Made by a program: the position numbers and the translations under genes. A DNA stretch of 34,508 nucleotides from Candidatus Dorea gallistercoris (lineage in GTDB: Bacteria > Bacillota > Clostridia > Lachnospirales > Lachnospiraceae), in the NCBI GenBank assembly GCA_019114065.1, contig DXGF01000008.1, positions 1 through 34,508 of the forward strand, read 5' to 3'. A model generated the notes under the pieces. It had not been told where the DNA came from. It made no database searches and worked only from the letters and a program-made list of their open reading frames with translations. Positions 33,775 to 34,508 of this stretch are shown here, piece by piece (positions within the stretch are counted from its first letter, which is position 1; the number at the start of each line of letters is the position of its first letter).

Positions 33775-33780
33775 GCGTTT

Positions 33781-33813
33781 TGCCCTGTACCAAAATGAAA
33801 AATGCCCTGTACC
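33781..33813 (+). repeat. Two direct repeats upstream of the sigma factor gene
   Basis: TGCCCTGTACC occurs exactly at 33781-33791 and 33803-33813, a 22-base period equal to about two helical turns. It lies upstream of the ECF sigma gene and could be a binding site for a regulator; no regulator is identified. Confidence 0.6.
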
Positions 33814-33874
33814 TGAATCATTTTTTGTGTTAGAAACGTTATATATGCAGGGGGACGCCCCGGGAGGTTTGATT

Positions 33875-34405
33875 TTGACGCGTGAAAATGAGTGGTTACG
33901 GAAAATTGCAGAGGGAGATCCGGCTGGCTGGGAGGAGCTCACGGATTTTTATTACGAGGATATCCTGCGGTACTGTCTGTATCATGCGCCGGACCGGTCC
34001 TTGGCGGAGGACGCGGTGCAGGAAACGTTTCTGAAGGTGGTCAGGTATTTCCCAAATTACCGGCACAGGGGAAGGTTCCGGGCTTTTCTCTATAAGGTGG
34101 CGGCCAACACCTGCGCGGATCTGTGGAGACGGCGCAGGGAAGAGCTGCCGATGGAAGAGCTGGAGGCCGTGGGCGCGGTGAGTGTTGGGGAGCCGGGATT
34201 TGGCCGGGCAGAGGAGGAGATGGTTTTCCAGGAGCTGGTCCGTGGACTTTCGGAGGAATTGAGGGAGATTGTGTATCTGAGATTCGCCCAGGATCTGAAG
34301 CTGAGGGAGATCAGCCAGGTAACGGGCCTTCCGCTGCGGACGGTCCAGTCCAGGCTGCGTTCAGCGCTCAGGCAGATCAAATCCGGGATGGAAAAGGAGG
34401 AGTGA
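33875..34405 (+). CDS. ECF-type RNA polymerase sigma factor
   Basis: From TTG 33875 the product has 177 residues. Region 2 is seen in DPAGWEELTDFYYEDILRYC and SLAEDAVQETFLKVVRYF, and region 4 in LREIVYLRFAQDLKLREIS followed by TGLPLRTVQSRLRSALRQIK, a helix-turn-helix. It should direct RNA polymerase to a small regulon of extracytoplasmic stress genes. GGGAGG seven bases before TTG 33875 fixes this start; the longer frame back to 33773 runs through repeats and has no homology. The next gene begins three bases after the stop and may be its regulator. Confidence 0.88.
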   Translation: MTRENEWLRKIAEGDPAGWEELTDFYYEDILRYCLYHAPDRSLAEDAVQETFLKVVRYFPNYRHRGRFRAFLYKVAANTCADLWRRRREELPMEELEAVGAVSVGEPGFGRAEEEMVFQELVRGLSEELREIVYLRFAQDLKLREISQVTGLPLRTVQSRLRSALRQIKSGMEKEE

Positions 34406-34408
34406 CGG

Positions 34409-34508
34409 ATGGATAAAGTGTTTTGCGCAAAACTGGAAAAGGCTTTGAAAATGGAGACCTGTCAGATCCAGGCCAGAGAACGGCTCCAGGCCAGGGAACG
34501 GCTCCAGG
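34409..34508 (+). CDS. Start of a gene downstream of the sigma factor (3' partial)
   Basis: An ATG at 34409, with GGAGG overlapping the sigma stop region, opens a frame reading MDKVFCAKLEKALKMETCQI and then repeats of QARERL up to the window end. Only 33 codons are visible. Position suggests an anti-sigma factor or a sigma-linked membrane protein, but no domain can be recognised. Confidence 0.6.
   Translation, partial: MDKVFCAKLEKALKMETCQIQARERLQARERLQ
34469..34508 (+). repeat. 18-base in-frame tandem repeat
   Basis: CAGGCCAGAGAACGGCTC (34469-34486) is followed by the same unit with one A-to-G change (34487-34504) and the first four bases of a third copy. Each unit encodes Gln-Ala-Arg-Glu-Arg-Leu. 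The array runs off the window. Confidence 0.85.

Noticed and set aside
33814-33850. Promoter-like TTATATATG sequence before the sigma factor
   Set aside because: A -10-like element is present but no convincing -35 at a proper distance; an ECF-type autoregulated promoter cannot be recognised without knowing its consensus.
33773-33874. Upstream extension of the sigma factor frame to 33773
   Set aside because: The extension translates intergenic repeats, has no family similarity, and a good GGGAGG site precedes TTG 33875.
1-34508. tRNA, rRNA, CRISPR array, prophage or insertion sequence
   Set aside because: No cloverleaf with conserved arms, no regularly spaced repeats, and no transposase, integrase or phage protein was recognised on either strand.

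Overview
The window looks like chromosomal DNA from a low-GC Gram-positive bacterium of the class Clostridia, most likely a Lachnospiraceae-type gut organism. Three things point that way. The housekeeping order pyrH-frr-uppS-cdsA-dxr-rseP is a Firmicutes arrangement. A SpoIID-like protein is present. No outer-membrane export genes accompany the Pel exopolysaccharide genes. This assignment rests on gene content and general composition only; no species is claimed.

Positions 1-14763 hold one dense, co-directional run of ten genes with mostly overlapping or nearly touching ends. The first five form a monoderm Pel-type exopolysaccharide machine: PelD (with a dehydratase-like N-terminus and a preserved RxxD c-di-GMP site), PelE, a PelA deacetylase, the PelF glycosyltransferase and the PelG transporter. 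PelG is fused in frame to a CotH-like kinase domain, and the junction looks exactly like a lipoprotein signal peptide with its own ribosome binding site. A second, free-standing CotH-like lipoprotein follows, then a VTC-type (polyphosphate polymerase-like) protein, a DUF4956 membrane protein, a DUF4874/DUF4832-type secreted or anchored protein and a DivIVA-domain coiled-coil protein. I read this as a c-di-GMP-controlled exopolysaccharide system combined with an envelope phosphorylation/phosphopolymer module. This is the most novel part of the window.

Positions 14764-19735 hold a 1354-residue cytosolic GGDEF/PAS/GAF/EAL protein. Its EAL site is intact and its three GGDEF-like domains are degenerate, so it probably lowers or senses c-di-GMP for the PelD receptor. 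After it come a decayed CheB/CheR-type fragment with an in-frame stop and a small membrane-protein locus that is probably frameshifted.

Positions 19736-25120 are the conserved housekeeping operon (UMP kinase, ribosome recycling, undecaprenyl diphosphate synthase, CDP-diglyceride synthase, DXP reductoisomerase, site-2 protease), ending in a strong terminator. Positions 25125-28330 contain a convergently transcribed SpoIID/peptidoglycan-binding protein and, divergently, a transglutaminase-like membrane protein plus a prepilin-peptidase-like protein. Positions 28330-29260 are an AT-rich accessory patch with an MNT nucleotidyltransferase and a frameshifted HEPN partner. Positions 29278-33711 carry carA-carB behind a consensus promoter and an attenuator-like leader hairpin. 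The end of the window holds repeats, an ECF sigma factor and the start of a repeat-containing downstream gene. No tRNA, rRNA, CRISPR array or insertion sequence was seen, and no gene-free stretch exceeds 300 bases.
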